From contig WHVY01000002.1 in assembly GCA_022266195.1 (NCBI GenBank), forward strand, positions 1,565,001-1,629,000: 64,000 nucleotides of DNA, given 5' to 3'. This DNA comes from Tetranychus cinnabarinus. Lineage: Eukaryota; Arthropoda; Arachnida; Trombidiformes; Tetranychidae. Every line of letters begins with the position of its first letter. The first letter of the stretch is position 1. Position numbers and translations under genes: made by a program. This document shows positions 44,814 to 57,292 of this stretch, in pieces. The notes below the pieces were generated by a model. It saw nothing but the letters and a program-made list of their open reading frames with translations. It was not told where the DNA came from and searched no databases.

Positions 44814-45661
44814 TCAACAGAAAATTTGTAATAGGTAAGATGAGTTTTCTTCGAACAGCTCTTGTGGAAAATTTGATTGTTGTACTTCGATTACTCTCTG
44901 TTCGACGGGGATTTTCACTTCATCATCGCCAATAATTGGTAATTTTTCGGAGTGATCGGCTAAATACCAAACCATTTTGGCCTTGCTAAAAAGAATTTTC
45001 GGTAAAAAGCTGAATGTTGGCTGGTTGGGTAATTGACTGCAAGTGAACACTGTTGTCCGTGGATTCTTTTCTTGAAATCTCCATCGTCTTTTAACTAGAT
45101 TTCTTAGTGGAAGATAAAATCGTTAATCTTACCAAGAGCATCAGGTCTTATTACTTTCGATCCATGCAAATTGGATTTTGACACAAGGGTCACCAAATAT
45201 TCTAGTTCATCACTCAACTCGAAAAGTTTACATCTGAAATGTTGCAATGTGTGATAAATTAGATACTTGAAAACGTCTTTGTCTGTTTGGTAAACGTATT
45301 TAAAATTGGTATCGTGTTGAGGTGTTTTGTAAATTTTGGTAGGCTGTGGAGAAAAACAGAAAAAAAGTTTCACATTTGACCAAATAAGGTCCAATTAGTA
45401 AATTTTATTTATCTAGCCAAACATGTATTTTTGTTGGCGTTTTACAGTCTAAAAATGGTCTAAGCAGTTTCTAGAAACTTACCGTGTCACTTGTTGATCT
45501 TTTTGAGCTTTTAGTAGAACTACGGAGAGATCGTCTCCGATTTGTGGAATTGAACTGAAATTGACATTCCTGGAAAAGCACAAAGCTCTAGAGAAAAGTA
45601 TTAGAAACATTTTGAAATAATATTTCAATATAATACATACCTTTGGTCTTTTTGCGGCCAT
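44814..45661 (-). CDS. Uncharacterised 205-aa protein, four exons
   Basis: CDS complement(join(44814..45094,45133..45343,45483..45587,45641..45661)); all four exons join in phase with GTATGT/GTAAGT/GTAAGA donors and CTAG/ACAG acceptors, and introns are 38-139 bp. The first exon encodes MAAKRPK; an in-frame Met 39 bp upstream (MLPRDPAVSKLEP) is an alternative start. Exon 2 carries a basic Ser-rich stretch NRRRSLRSSTKSSKRSTSDT, possibly a nuclear or phospho-regulated segment. Exons 3-4 look globular: PTKIYKTPQHDTNFKYVY, LQHFRCKLFELSDELEYL, then VKRRWRFQEKNPRTTVFTC and an acidic C-terminus. No family recognised, and no signal peptide or membrane span. It lies within the secreted array on the opposite strand and is unrelated to it. 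The 38-bp intron is close to the lower size limit. Confidence 0.7.
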
Positions 45662-47600
45662 GGGTTCCAACTTTGATACAGCAGGGTCTCGTGGAAGCAT
45701 TGGTTACAAGAAACTTATAGAGAATACTAGATTTGCAAACGATTTTTTAAAACTATATTTTTGGTTTTTGTATTGTATTCTATTGATGCGCAGATGTTGT
45801 CCGAGCTCCGATATTCTTTCTCAAATTTTCACAAGTGCAAAATTCAATTTCAATTTAGTAAAATTATCCATTATCCATCCACAATTTATCAGTTTAACTT
45901 ACACTATTCCAAAGCACACGATCGATAAGTCACATTTGTTACCAGATCGCGTAACGAATATGATCCTCTTGATTGATCGCTTTGAAGTAATCAAATTTAT
46001 CTGGCCAAAGACTAATGTATATCTATTGACAAGACAGACTTGATTGGTAATGATAAAAGGATCAGCATTTTTAAAGGGTGTTACACTTAACAGCCTGCAA
46101 ATTTAGAAGATAAGAATTGAAATTGAGCTTGCCTTTATCAACTTTTGGATTATTTAACCGACAAGACATAAAGCCGAAATTATCACTCTTTTAGACGAAG
46201 CTACTAACAACCAAAGACAGCACCAGAAGGACAAAGGAGCAAGTACTTTATGGATAGCTTGATGACACAATGTTCATTTCCTGGATGTGTTGCTATTACC
46301 AAGTATACAGAATACAAAGCCCATATTGATTTATGTGCTTTCAATCCCGATTTAGGTATTTGTGATGTTTGTAAACGCCTGTTAAAATCAATGACTGTAA
46401 ATCTTTAATAATTTTGTATAAATCATGTTATGAAACCTGATTACATACAATTTGATTACCCATAAATAAAAAAATTTCTAATCTAAGTTTCGCCATTTGT
46501 GCTTTTCGTACTTCTGAGGCTCCACACAGCAGGAGTGGTTCTACATGGCTCTCATTGATTCTCCACACGAAGAGATTCATGATCAAGCATGCCACAAAGG
46601 CCAAAATTAAACTGTCGATCTATATTAAACTTTTATTAACGTATTTTTGTCTTAATTATTTTAAAAAACCACCATAGATTCCGATAATGTGCAGCGCCCT
46701 CATGCAATAGCCCTTCATCTCATCACGTTTCATGTTTTAATTTTATCGTGTGTTCGTTTATGTGTGTTGTTATAGCTAATTCATTGCTAAAATAAAAAGA
46801 TGAGTATGAATGCTGAGTCATATATTGAGAATATTTCATGAGAGTGTCATGTTCTGAATCTTTTGAATATGTTCTTCCTTAATATAAGGTGAACAAGAAT
46901 GATTTATTATCTTGTTCCCATGTTCCTTTCTATCGGAATTTTATGCTATAATTTGATTCTTATATAATCGATTTTGTCAGTAAAAAATCGTAATAAAGAG
47001 TAATTTTTTAGCTATCACTTTGAAATTACATGTCCAATCTAAAAAGGTGTGAATTCGTTAGTTAGGTTTCTATTTGTGTACAACGTTTGGGGTAATCTCT
47101 ATTGAAATTGATAACAAATTGTTACAATTATTATTTGGGATTTATTCTGGGAAAAACAAATATAAAGCTTAGTTTAAAGGTATTGGGAATTGGGCATTCA
47201 AAAATTTTACTTGACCATGATAATTCAGTTTCATCTTTTATTTACTGAAGATTAATTAGACTCGATTTCAGTGTTATACTCGCTTCTGTTATGAGACATT
47301 CACGAAAACTTGAGCTTCATTTATGACTCTATTTTTCAATGTTCTAAAATATGGCAATTAACCGATTGATAAAGAAATCTTAATTTACAAATTTCTATTC
47401 ATTTGCAATAATCTTTATTAAAATTTATTTGCATTATTCATTTTACCTGCATATGTACTGAAATATATCAATTATTCAAAGGCCAATACAACAATGATGT
47501 AGATAATGATATTTGATTTATTTTATCCTCTGATTTTTGATTCCAGGTGCGTGGTTAATAGAAAAATTCAAGATTAACAAAACAATGAAAAAATTATTTG
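45662..47600. other. Intergenic between the 205-aa gene and array gene 4
   Basis: A 127-codon plus-strand frame begins at 45660, overlapping the divergent start codon of the minus-strand gene; it lacks recognisable domains. A zinc-finger-like fragment lies at 46250-46408. Duplicated flank blocks occur at 46965-47115 and 47400-47600. No RNA gene seen. Confidence 0.35.
46250..46408 (+). pseudogene. TRAF/RING-associated zinc-finger-like fragment
   Basis: A 52-codon frame with CSFPGC, then HIDLC and CDVCKR: Cys/His spacing of the kind C-x4-C...H-x3-C...C-x2-C seen in TRAF-type or SIAH-type zinc fingers next to RING domains of E3 ligases. No RING or MATH partner is adjacent, so it looks like a broken gene piece or a stray exon. 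Low certainty. Confidence 0.3.
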
Positions 47601-47610
47601 TATAAAAAGG
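47601..47610 (+). promoter_or_regulatory. TATA box of array gene 4
   Basis: TATAAAAAGG, 75 bp before the start codon, same context as in the other array genes. Confidence 0.7.
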
Positions 47611-47684
47611 ATGGAACAATAAAAAAAAAGTATTGAAACGTTTGAAAACTAATATTTGCGGATTTTAATACAATTTTTAGAGTC

Positions 47685-49013
47685 ATGAAAATAACCGTGA
47701 AATTATTCCTGTTAATAGTTTTACTGGCAGTCGAGTCATTTGCCATTGACTTTACAACTATTCGCCAAAATGAGATTGTTGATTACATCAAGAATAGGTA
47801 AGTTCATTACGACTGTTATAAGACAATCTATTGATAAATTATGAATTTACATTTTTGTGATATTTGAAGGGCTGATATACTCTATGGAGCCAAGTTGAGT
47901 GAACGAAACCTTCAAGATTTGTTGAGCAGTGCTGTTTTCACTGGACTCGAAGAAGAAGCGTTAACATTTGCTTATGGCAAATCAGTTTATTCTGACCCAA
48001 AACAAACAGTGGAGGTAAACTCGGAAAAAACACTTAACAGCTTAAATTCATTGGTTTCTGATTCAACAACTGAATCTGTTCAATTGAAGATATTTCTGAC
48101 TTCAGATTCACAAGGAACAAGAGATGTTCAAATGGGTACTCTTACCACTACTAAGTCATCGTCAAGTAAACAATCTGTTGGTGATTTTGTTGTCACAAGT
48201 GTACAATCGGAAAATAATGATGTGACGAATCTGGAGGGTTCCATTACTATTAATTTAGGAGGTTCAACTGACTCTCACAATTTAACTTTATTCAAAACTG
48301 TTTACATTTCAGCAGAAATTAAAATCACTTCACTTGGCTCAGAATGGGATGCAAATTTGTTAAAAAACGAAAGTAAACTCATTTCTTTATTACCATCAAC
48401 CACAGGTTCCTTATACACTGTTGAATATCAATCATTGATCCGTGAATCGATTCCATCCAATGACGGTGCTTTATTTGCTGGTACTAAAACCAGTGGAACT
48501 GTTTTGGTTCACAAAAATCCAAATGGAGTTTTAAGTCTATCTGGTCGAATAATTTCTGGAAAAATTGAGCCAACATTGGAAGATCAGGCGGAAGAACTGG
48601 TTGATTCATTTTTAACTCTGAATGGAGCTAAATCAAGACAGTTTTTAATAAAAAATGATGGAATGGTTTATAAAAAATCAAATTTAATCTCAGACCCTAA
48701 CATAAAGAAACCAACTCTTACAAAATCAAATTTGATTTCTGGACTAGATTCATTTTTGAATGATTTGTTTGATCCCATCGATAGCTTGCTTGATGGCTTA
48801 TTCAATCCTCCCAGCTCACGCCATGGACACAGACATGAGACTAAGAAACCACTTACGACACAAGCACCAACCACATCAACTTCAACGACACCCGAACCCA
48901 AACCAGAACCAGTAGTAACTACAATACCAAAACCTGAATTGAGTGCACTTAAATTACCTCCCCTGCCCAAAGGAACCACTGTCTCTGTTTGGAGCACAGA
49001 AATAATTCACTAA
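47685..49013 (+). CDS. Secreted array-family protein 4 (unknown family)
   Basis: CDS join(47685..47797,47870..49013), 418 aa. Signal peptide MKITVKLFLLIVLLAVESFA, then AIDFTTIRQNEIVDYIKNR with two changes from the other members (G to R, K to N). The variable part (SDPKQTVEVNSEKTLNS) is followed by the shared core. The hinge is hydrophobic and acidic (LDSFLNDLFDPIDSLLDGLF), unlike the aromatic/basic hinge of member 2, then SSRHGHRHE. The stalk TTQAPTTSTSTTPEPKPEP equals member 3. The C-terminus ends ...TVSVWSTEIIH (final Q replaced by H). Downstream core sequence is nearly identical to member 3 at the base level, pointing to recent shared ancestry or gene conversion. Confidence 0.9.
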
Positions 49014-49975
49014 ATTGATTCTTTCTGTTTTCACCTGTATACAGCAATTTTCCAGTAATTAAGACTAAATTTTAACTTGCTGTTGACGAACTACGGTTTG
49101 ATGACTTATTATTATAAATTTGCAAACAATTGAATAATTACTTATTTCCATTCTTTCGTTATAAGAGTCATTTTATATTTGCAGCTATCACGTTGAAATT
49201 ACATGTCCAATCTAAAAGGATTTGAGGTTTGTGGTAATCTGTATTAAAAGTTATTATTAACATTGATTTATTATCTTAATATCGAAATCTATAATTTGTT
49301 TTGGATTAGCAAATTGAGATACAATACAATTATGATTTATAAAGCATAAATCCGGTGGTCCACTCATTTGATTCTGACTGATTCAATCTTGATATGCGAT
49401 TGAAATGGTATTTTTAGCTAGTCACTGATCAAGGTTAAACTCGGGTTTCGCCTTCGTACATCTGACTACCATATCACCTCGCGATCGTTATTCAATTATA
49501 CTTAAATTTATGTGCTATTATTAACTAAATTGGTTGAATAAATTGCTACCCTAAAATTTTTAAATTTTAAGCATCAAAATACATTGAGCTGAGGAAAAAT
49601 ATTATGAAAACTGCAGACTGTTGAATATTGGGAAGATTAGAGTTTTGATATCAGTTACATGAACATTGAAAGAAATCTAAAAGAGATCTAAAAACCATTC
49701 AAACCAAAAATGTTAACATAAAATTTGAGAAAAAAGTCGTATAATGAAGAACTGAATAGATGGTTTTAGGGTTTATTTCCTGAAAATTTGGATCTTAATA
49801 AAAGTGTCCTTATAATCAAGGTATAAATGTAGATGAAAGATGTAATACTCTAAATATCAGTAAACTGATTGGTTGATTGATATAAATAATTGAACATTGT
49901 TCACAAATATTTCCAACAATTTGGAAATGATTACCCATAATCCAGCTCGCCGTTGTTGCATTTCCAATAAGATAT
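49014..49975. other. Intergenic, 3' flank of array gene 4 up to CLASRP
   Basis: Contains the duplicated flank blocks at 49160-49250 and 49570-49735. The rest is AT-rich; the 3' part is probably the CLASRP 3' UTR. Confidence 0.45.
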
Positions 49976-52900
49976 TCAATGGTAACTGGAAGACGAGGAC
50001 CTTGATCGGGATCTTGAAATACTTTTAGTATATCCACGACTTGACGAGCTTGATGAACGGGAATACGAACGTGATCTTGAATGATATTTTCCAGAGCGGG
50101 AGCTGCTTCTTGAACGCGAGCGAGATCTATTTAAAATAAAAATAAATATTTAACAATTCACTTAAACAAATACCATTTGATAAACAATATCAATTCAATC
50201 TCAGAAAGAGTTACCTTCGTCTTGGACGATAACGCCTAGAGTCTCTTTTTTCTCTATCGGATCCATGCTTTTCTCTCTTTTCCCGCTCGGCAGCTTTATC
50301 CAGTTTGTCTAAGAAAATCAGATAGCAAAAAGAATTATCAGTCTGATAATCAAGTTGGGAATTTAATCAAACTTACACTGGCGTTCGATAAGTGCCTGAG
50401 TCTTTTTCTTCATTTTGTCAGTCAATGCCTTGAAACTATTTCCTGCCTGCAATAAACATAAAATTCAACTTTAAATCCATGGTTATCCATAGGCCATGAT
50501 TGAAGTAAGGCCAGACTCTTGAATCCTTTTGCGCGAAACACTGCAATGGGTTATTCTATTTATTAGTAAATTCTTACTGACTTTGGAAGTACTAGTATTC
50601 ACACTGTTTGCCACTCTTGGGCTCCTAAGACAAAAGATAAGAATATATTAGATTAAAATTGCAACAATTAAAATACACCAATAACTTACAGTTTTTCAGT
50701 GGGTGGTGGTTCTTCATCCACCTCTTCGTCTAGTTCAGGACCGCTACTTTCGTCGACCAAATCGTGCCTATAGTATCTTTTCAAAGGTAAGTTTTGTCGA
50801 GCTAAAGAAGTTGAAGCTTCCGAGTTATCGTCATGAGTTACACCAGGCGCATTAGAGTTATCTTTAGATATAGTTGATTCTTGATTATCTACAGACTCTT
50901 TAAGTGGACTAATATCCATTGCTGATGGACTTGATATTTTTTCTTTAGGAGGTTCGATTTGTTCTAAACTTTCCTTTTGTTCAACTGGTTGACTTGGCAT
51001 TGGTATATCAAGTGGAAGAAACTGGCTAGATGCTGATTCATCTGGCAATTTTATCTCAAGATTTGATTCATTATCAGGTTCATTACGTTGAACCACTGTG
51101 GATTGATTGGGGTTGAGTCTTTTTAGTGTTTCTTTCTGTGAATTATTTTTCTCTGAAGTAACAGGATCGATTTTAGTTGATTTAGGTTTAACATCAATTT
51201 TTGTTTTTGAATTTCCCTGGCTAGGGCTACGACTACGTCCTCGCACACGACTATGGCTTCTACTAGTACTCTTTCTTCTCCTACGTTTATTGATTGAACT
51301 TCGACTACGACTTCGACTTTTCTTTCGAAGTCTGTCTTTATTTCTCCTATCCCTACTTCTAGTTCTACTTCTTCTTCTACTCCTACTTCTGCTTCTACTT
51401 CTGGTGCAACTTCGACTTAAGCTTCTGCTTCGATTTCTGCCTCTATTTCGTCTTCTGCTTCTACTTCTACTTCTAGTTCTGTTTCTGTTTCTGCTTCCAT
51501 CCCGATTTCGACCTCGATTTCTAGATCTATCACGACTTCTTCCTCTTTTACGATGATCCCTTCTAGGAGATCTACTGAAGGAACGACTGCAGGATCTAGA
51601 TAAAGATCTTCCGTGACGATAACGTCTCCTAGAATAATAAAAAATTGAACATTAAAATAGGTACAAAATTATCGATTTTTAATCATAACTCACCGAGATG
51701 AATGATAATCACGTCTGGATTTACTGCGACTTTTACTGCGACTTCGGCTCAAACTTCGACTACAACTTCTGCTCTGACTTCTACTTTTAGAGTGAGATTT
51801 TTTCCGGCAATTTCTTCTAATAGAAAAGCATTGGCATAATTTAGATATATTTTGTTACAAATGACTAGTTTTAAATGATAATTCTTACCTTTCTCTACTT
51901 TTATGCCTAAATGATCGCATTCTTGTGTTGAAAATTCGACTTCGACTTCGACTATGGCTTCGAGAATGGCTATTGCTTCGACTTCGTTTTCTATTCCTGC
52001 TTCTATCCCGCATTCGAGAGAATTTTCTCGCCATTGAAGGGCTACGACTGAAACTCTTAGGTCGAGATTTTTCTCTTCTAGAACTGAAGTCTGGAGAACG
52101 AGATACACTTCTTCGAACACTAGGACTTCTTCTTGGAGGAGGAGTAATATCTGAAATAAAACAAATAAAGTGAGTAAAATTGAACGAATTTGATTGAAAA
52201 TAAAAACAAAAGAACCAACCTTTAGAAGGAGAGATCTTGAAACTTGGTTTTGACATTATTTTTTGTTCAATTTCAGGAGGAAGACTTGGTCCAAATTCAA
52301 TTAATGTTGGTTTTTTATTAGCAGTACTTTTTGAATTTTTGTGGTCCTTCTTTTTGTTTGATTTGTTTTTACTATCTTTCTTAACTTGTTCCTCGTCATT
52401 TGCCCCTTCATCAGAGCTTCCTCCGAAACATGTAATGAATTCAATTTTAGCTTCATCTACTTCAGACTCTGATGATTCAGATGAAGATTCAGTTTTGTTT
52501 TTCGAAGTAGTAGATGTTCCTTGCGTAACGATAGGTTTAACATTCTCTTCTGCATTATTGGCTCGTAAAATAAGCATTCTTCTCTCCTTGAGAGCTCGTC
52601 TCTCTCGGCGTGATTTTCTTCCTGAAAACATTGACTTTTCATTTTCTAGTTCTTTAGCAATCCTAATTCGTTCAGCTTCAGCGAGATCTTCTTCAGCAAA
52701 ACTCACAAAATCATCTGCTCCTAATCCAAATTTGGTACCAATTGAATTCAACCGAGAAGTTTGGTCTAAGGTTAATGTCTCAATGTTGATCGTAGTATCG
52801 AATTCTTCATCGGAGTCTGAATCTTCCTCGGATGAGCTGGATTCCCCTTTCACAATGATGTTTTTATTGTCTTCTGGTTTGTCATAATTGTAGCCAATTT

Positions 52901-53610
52901 TTGCTTTCTTTTCGGCCAATTTTTTCTTTAAATTTACATTTTGTTGTGTAGGAGACTCAGTCATTGAAGGTTGATTCATACCAAACCTTTCTTCCAACCA
53001 AATTTGGTGTAGAGCTTTTGATTCTGGAATCCCCAAAAATTCATTTTGAATCAAAGTCCTCCATCTTTCATAATTTATTTGCTTTTCTGAGGCTAAGTCC
53101 TTTTCAATGTCACTTTTATTATGTGTTGATACAGATGGAGTATCTTCCGATACAATTGTATCTGTAATGAAATTAAAAAACGTAATTTATCATCATGTTT
53201 CAATAGAGTTAAAGTTCTACTTTTTCACAACAAGTGATTTAGATAGAATGGTTCGATTAGATTGCAGAGATTCGCGAAATTTCGCAATGGCATTCTGCTA
53301 TAACTCTAATCGAAAAAGAAAATCCTTTAATAAAAAACTGATGAATTGTTTACTCACCCAGATGAGCTCTTACGTCAAATCTGTCAATCATATTTTTTTC
53401 ATCACCTCTCCATGGCATAAGACAGCTTTCAGCGGCAGTAGAGATACTAGAATCCATGTGTATCTTGGCAGACGAGCCATGAATCTGAAGAAACTGAGCT
53501 GGATCTCTTCGAATCTTTTCATAAAATTCTCTACGACGCTCAGCCCGTCTCTTGTAGTCGACAATCATTCCTCGGACTTTTTTCTCTTGCTTCCTTGCTT
53601 CGTGCCACAT
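49976..53610 (-). CDS. CLASRP: CLASRP (SWAP2/SFRS16), CLK-associating SR-rich splicing factor
   Basis: Nuclear SR-like protein that binds CLK kinases and influences alternative splicing. CDS complement(join(49976..50126,50215..50308,50377..50446,50582..50624,50690..51628,51694..51816,51889..52150,52220..53161,53358..53610)), nine exons, phases consistent, 958 aa. The N-terminal domain matches the family nearly word for word: MWHEARKQEKKVRGM, DYKRRAERRREFYEKI, DPAQFLQIHG, MPWRGDEKNMIDRFDVRAHL. Then NYERWRTLIQNEFLGIPE, KKKLAEKKAKIGYNYD, an acidic stretch, SGRKSRRERRALKERR and ITCFGGSSDE. A long Arg/Ser region spans exons 3-5, followed by an acidic-Ser segment. The C-terminus has the conserved FKALTDKMKKKTQALIERQ and an RS tail ending SSSSSYH. 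It is longer than human CLASRP (about 670 aa), mainly through the exon-5 insert. Exon 6 needs a GTCAGT donor. Confidence 0.93.
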
Positions 53611-55484
53611 TTTGTAAACTGCCTTGACAGCTTGGCTCGATTATTAATAATTATGAGATGAAGTTCAAGATTGGTGGAAGTTCAAGATTGTCAATCAATA
53701 GACACTATAACTCTGTTTTTGTCGCGAAACGTGTTGTACATTTCTCTGAGAATATCGGCCGAATGAGGGCGAAAGAATAAAAATCTATGGAAGAAAATTC
53801 AAAATTTAAATATTGAGAATCTCAAGCTTTTTACAAAAAGCTTAGCCACGAGACAATACATCTATATAATCTCTATGTATCTTTTCACAGAAATAAGAGT
53901 AATGTCATTCCACTCACCGTGATCCTAGATTAATAAATAAATCAAAAATTGTACGATTAAAGGTGATAAATGGTCCGGTGTTTAAGGAACACTATAACAC
54001 AACTGATAAATTCTTGCCTGTTGGAAGATAAAAAATGATGGTGATGATAATGATAAGGCAAGGCTTGGTTGTAACAAGTTACAGTGTGTTGTAAACAAAG
54101 GTAGTCACAGGTGATGGGTGTTATCCCAATTTAATGTAAACACATATAATTTATAAATAGTCAACTAATAGGGGAAAATTGAATCGAATGAAGAAAATTA
54201 ACTTGGATACATTCAGATAATGTTTAAATGGAAACAAAATGAGTGTCATAGGACAGCTTAGACACATAGAGATACAGTAATGGTAAAAGAAAGCCTGCTT
54301 GCAGACTCTTTTGTTGGAGCAAAACTTGCCTAGTCAGTGGTAAAATGGTTTCTCATTACACCAGATTTTCACTATTCAACTTATACAGACATATTTAAAT
54401 AGATGATAATAATTAACTTGAATAATTAAAATTACTAGACACTGAAAATTGAATTACTGGTTTCTAGAAAAGTAAACAAACACAATAAAAGTCTAATCCA
54501 TAAGCAAACTTCATCTCACATAATATTGAAGTCAACTTACTGCTGCTAAGGTTACTCTTTTAAAGAACGCGTAAAAATTGAAATGATAATCTTAATCATC
54601 GAGAATAATCTCAAACTGTAATTTGAAATTCAATAAAACTGATCTTAATTGAAGCTAATCTCATAAGAAGCTTTTAAACGATTATTAGTTAAATTGATCC
54701 GTCTTTATCGATAAAACGCAAAATTTAATAAAATGGTTTCATTTAATTCTGAATGGAATTGGTTCTGTTTATGAAAGGATACAGTTTTGAATACATCATG
54801 ATAATGCAATTTCAATTAATTGTTAGGGAAAAAGGATAAATCAAAATAATCTATCAACTCTATTTTAAATTGTTTCTCTCGAAATTCACTGAGCTAACCA
54901 GAAATCATTCCATTTTGTTCAGCGGGTGATTTATTTTTTTATTGATAAAGGTTTAGGATGAAATATATTAATTAATCAATTTTACTAATTTTATCTCAAT
55001 TTGGTTCATTTCGTTTATTAACTTATCAGTCAAATATCAAACAAAGGAGTATAAACATATTTGGCGCTTTTCAATATTATTATAATTCATCTGATCAGCT
55101 GTTATGCAAGGCAACCTCGATAAAGTGTCTTTATTAATTTAATGATGATTCTTAATAGTTGAGCTACAGCAACAGAACAAATTTATTCGACAGTTCAATT
55201 TTTAATTTATTTTCTTATTTATGGGATGTTTGTTTTGTTTATCTGATGATTTAACCAGCTATAACCATCTCAACTCAAACATCCATAGGATTCCACAAAC
55301 AATCTACATTAACCTTATTTATACACTGGTTAATTATCTCTACAAGGCTCCTATTTTTATCGGTAAATCCACTGTTGATATCAATTGAATTGATATCGTG
55401 TTGTTTTTTATTATCGCTTAGACTATCATATCCGTAAAGTTTACTCCTCCAATCCATTCACGGGATTAAAAAGTATCATAAGGT
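53611..55484. other. Intergenic between CLASRP and ELMOD
   Basis: Divergent promoter region for two genes reading away from each other. AT-rich throughout; no RNA gene, repeat family or coding signal recognised in 1.9 kb. Confidence 0.4.
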
Positions 55485-56727
55485 ATGAGTACAAATAAAC
55501 CGAAAAGTGTTTTGCCATCCTGGATGCGTTTTCAACTAGTCGAAGACATTTTCAATTATGCTGTTCACTCTGTGATTTCATTGTTCAGCTATTATTTCAC
55601 ATTAATCCTGAAAATTTTGCTCCGTAAATGCACGGGTCTTTGTGAACTCCAACGGATCTGTTATAAAACAGAGAAAGGAGCTCAAAGATCTTTAGAAGTT
55701 GAAAAATGTATTTACTCTTCACGACGAAAAGTGATCCGTCGCATTTGCGAAAAGCTAGATGATTTGGCCAAAAATGGACGATTCAACTCTAATAACACTT
55801 GTGAAGTTGTTCGCCTAGTTGAACATGCCGTTGAAGCCATCTGTGTTGAAAAAGATATCAAACCTTCAATTCATCCAGAGTAAGTTAGACCCATTCTTGT
55901 ATCATCTTTTAGCTAATCCTTTTTATCTTTTCATAGATTTGTTACCGCAATGAGGATATGTTTCTTACAAATTTATGGTTACAAAAATCTACAACATGAA
56001 ATAGATTCCCTTCGCAGCATACCTTTTGATAGCACAAACCAAGAACATGAAGAGAAACTTTTACTACTTTGGAAAACTCTGAATCCTGATTACCCGTTAA
56101 AATCTAGAGTTACCAAACAATGGACCGAGATCGGTTTCCAAGGCGAAGATCCTAAAACCGACTTTAGAGGAATGGGTATTCTTGGTCTAGAAAACCTTCT
56201 TTATTTTGCAACTAATTTTACTAAAACAGCTCGGTGTATATTACTACATTCAAATCATCCCAGTCACGGGTATGTTTAGGTGATTATACAGTTCAAGAAC
56301 TCGCTCTAACTCAATTTTTCTTCTATTTTTTAGTTTTCCATTCGCAATAACTGGAATTAATTTAACTTATATTGCTTTTACTCTTCTAAATAACAACCGG
56401 CTTAAAACTCACTTTTACAATAGTCATTTCGGTACTACGTGTTTGGAAGACTTTCACAGAGTCTACTGTAAGTTGTAATTTTCTTGATTTCAATATTTCA
56501 ATATTTCAAATAATTTTCGTGAAATTTGTCAGCTGAATTATATTGTTTTATTTTTCTTTTCACCAGGTTATTTATTTTATACATTTGATAAACTGTGGAT
56601 AGAAGAGAAACCAAAAGATGTTATGGAATTTAGTTACATAAAAGAAAAATTTGTTTGTAATCTCAACACTGAACTTGAGAAACATGATGCTATTTTACGC
56701 TGGAACCCACCCGTTGAAGATATTTAA
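55485..56727 (+). CDS. ELMO domain-containing protein (ELMOD1/2/3 type)
   Basis: ELMOD proteins are GTPase-activating proteins for Arl2/Arf-family GTPases, acting on membranes. CDS join(55485..55879,55937..56269,56334..56467,56567..56727), 340 aa. The N-terminal part has a hydrophobic segment (about residues 25-45, AVHSVISLFSYYFTLILKIL), which could be a membrane helix. The ELMO domain contains WTEIGFQGEDPKTDFRGMG followed by ILGLENLLYF; the Arg in DFRGMG is the conserved catalytic Arg of ELMOD GAPs. Then HPSHGFPFAITGINLTYIAF and a C-terminal segment ending WNPPVEDI. The length fits ELMOD1/2 (about 290-330 aa). The paralogue cannot be fixed by eye. Confidence 0.93.
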
Positions 56728-57292
56728 AAAGACTTAACTAATTTAAATCAATATATTAATTGAACGCAATCAATTCATCGTGCAAACTGTAAGCATCACC
56801 ATCAATCATGTATAATTTTGACCTCCTTTATCTAGATCGACCAATAAAATTATCCCTCCATCACCAATTTCTCATTTTCCAACATTATTCATATTCAATA
56901 GCCAATATTTTCTCAATGATTAAGAAATGACACGAAGAAAGTGTGTTTAAAGAGTTCAACTTCAGAAGCAATTCTACAAAAGTTAAAATTCCAAGCAATT
57001 CTCTGATTGTTAATCAAAAATTTGTCAATAAGATAACCAAAAAATGAATTTGTTTTGAAAAGGGCAACAAAGTAAGCGCCAAATGTTGTCAGTTAACCAG
57101 AAATAGTAACTTCCCCTAAAACTGGTTACCTAGTTACTGAAGTACAGACTTTATAAATTACTGTATGATGTTAATCTGTTTGCATTACAATGATGATAAT
57201 TATTTCATTCTGGTATGAACTTTAATAACTGTACTCTTTATTTTTGACTTTCTTTCATAGAAATTTAACTATCTCTTTTTTGTTAACAATCA
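56728..57292. other. Intergenic between ELMOD and the acyltransferase
   Basis: AT-rich; holds the ELMOD 3' UTR and acyltransferase 5' UTR. Nothing else recognised. Confidence 0.4.

Noticed and set aside
51107..51556. Leu/Arg-rich plus-strand frame opposite CLASRP
   Set aside because: Antisense shadow of the Arg/Ser tract; RS codons read backwards give Leu runs.
52237..52887. 216-codon plus-strand frame opposite CLASRP exon 2
   Set aside because: The minus strand encodes the well-conserved CLASRP protein there; this frame is a mirror of its acidic/Ser codons.
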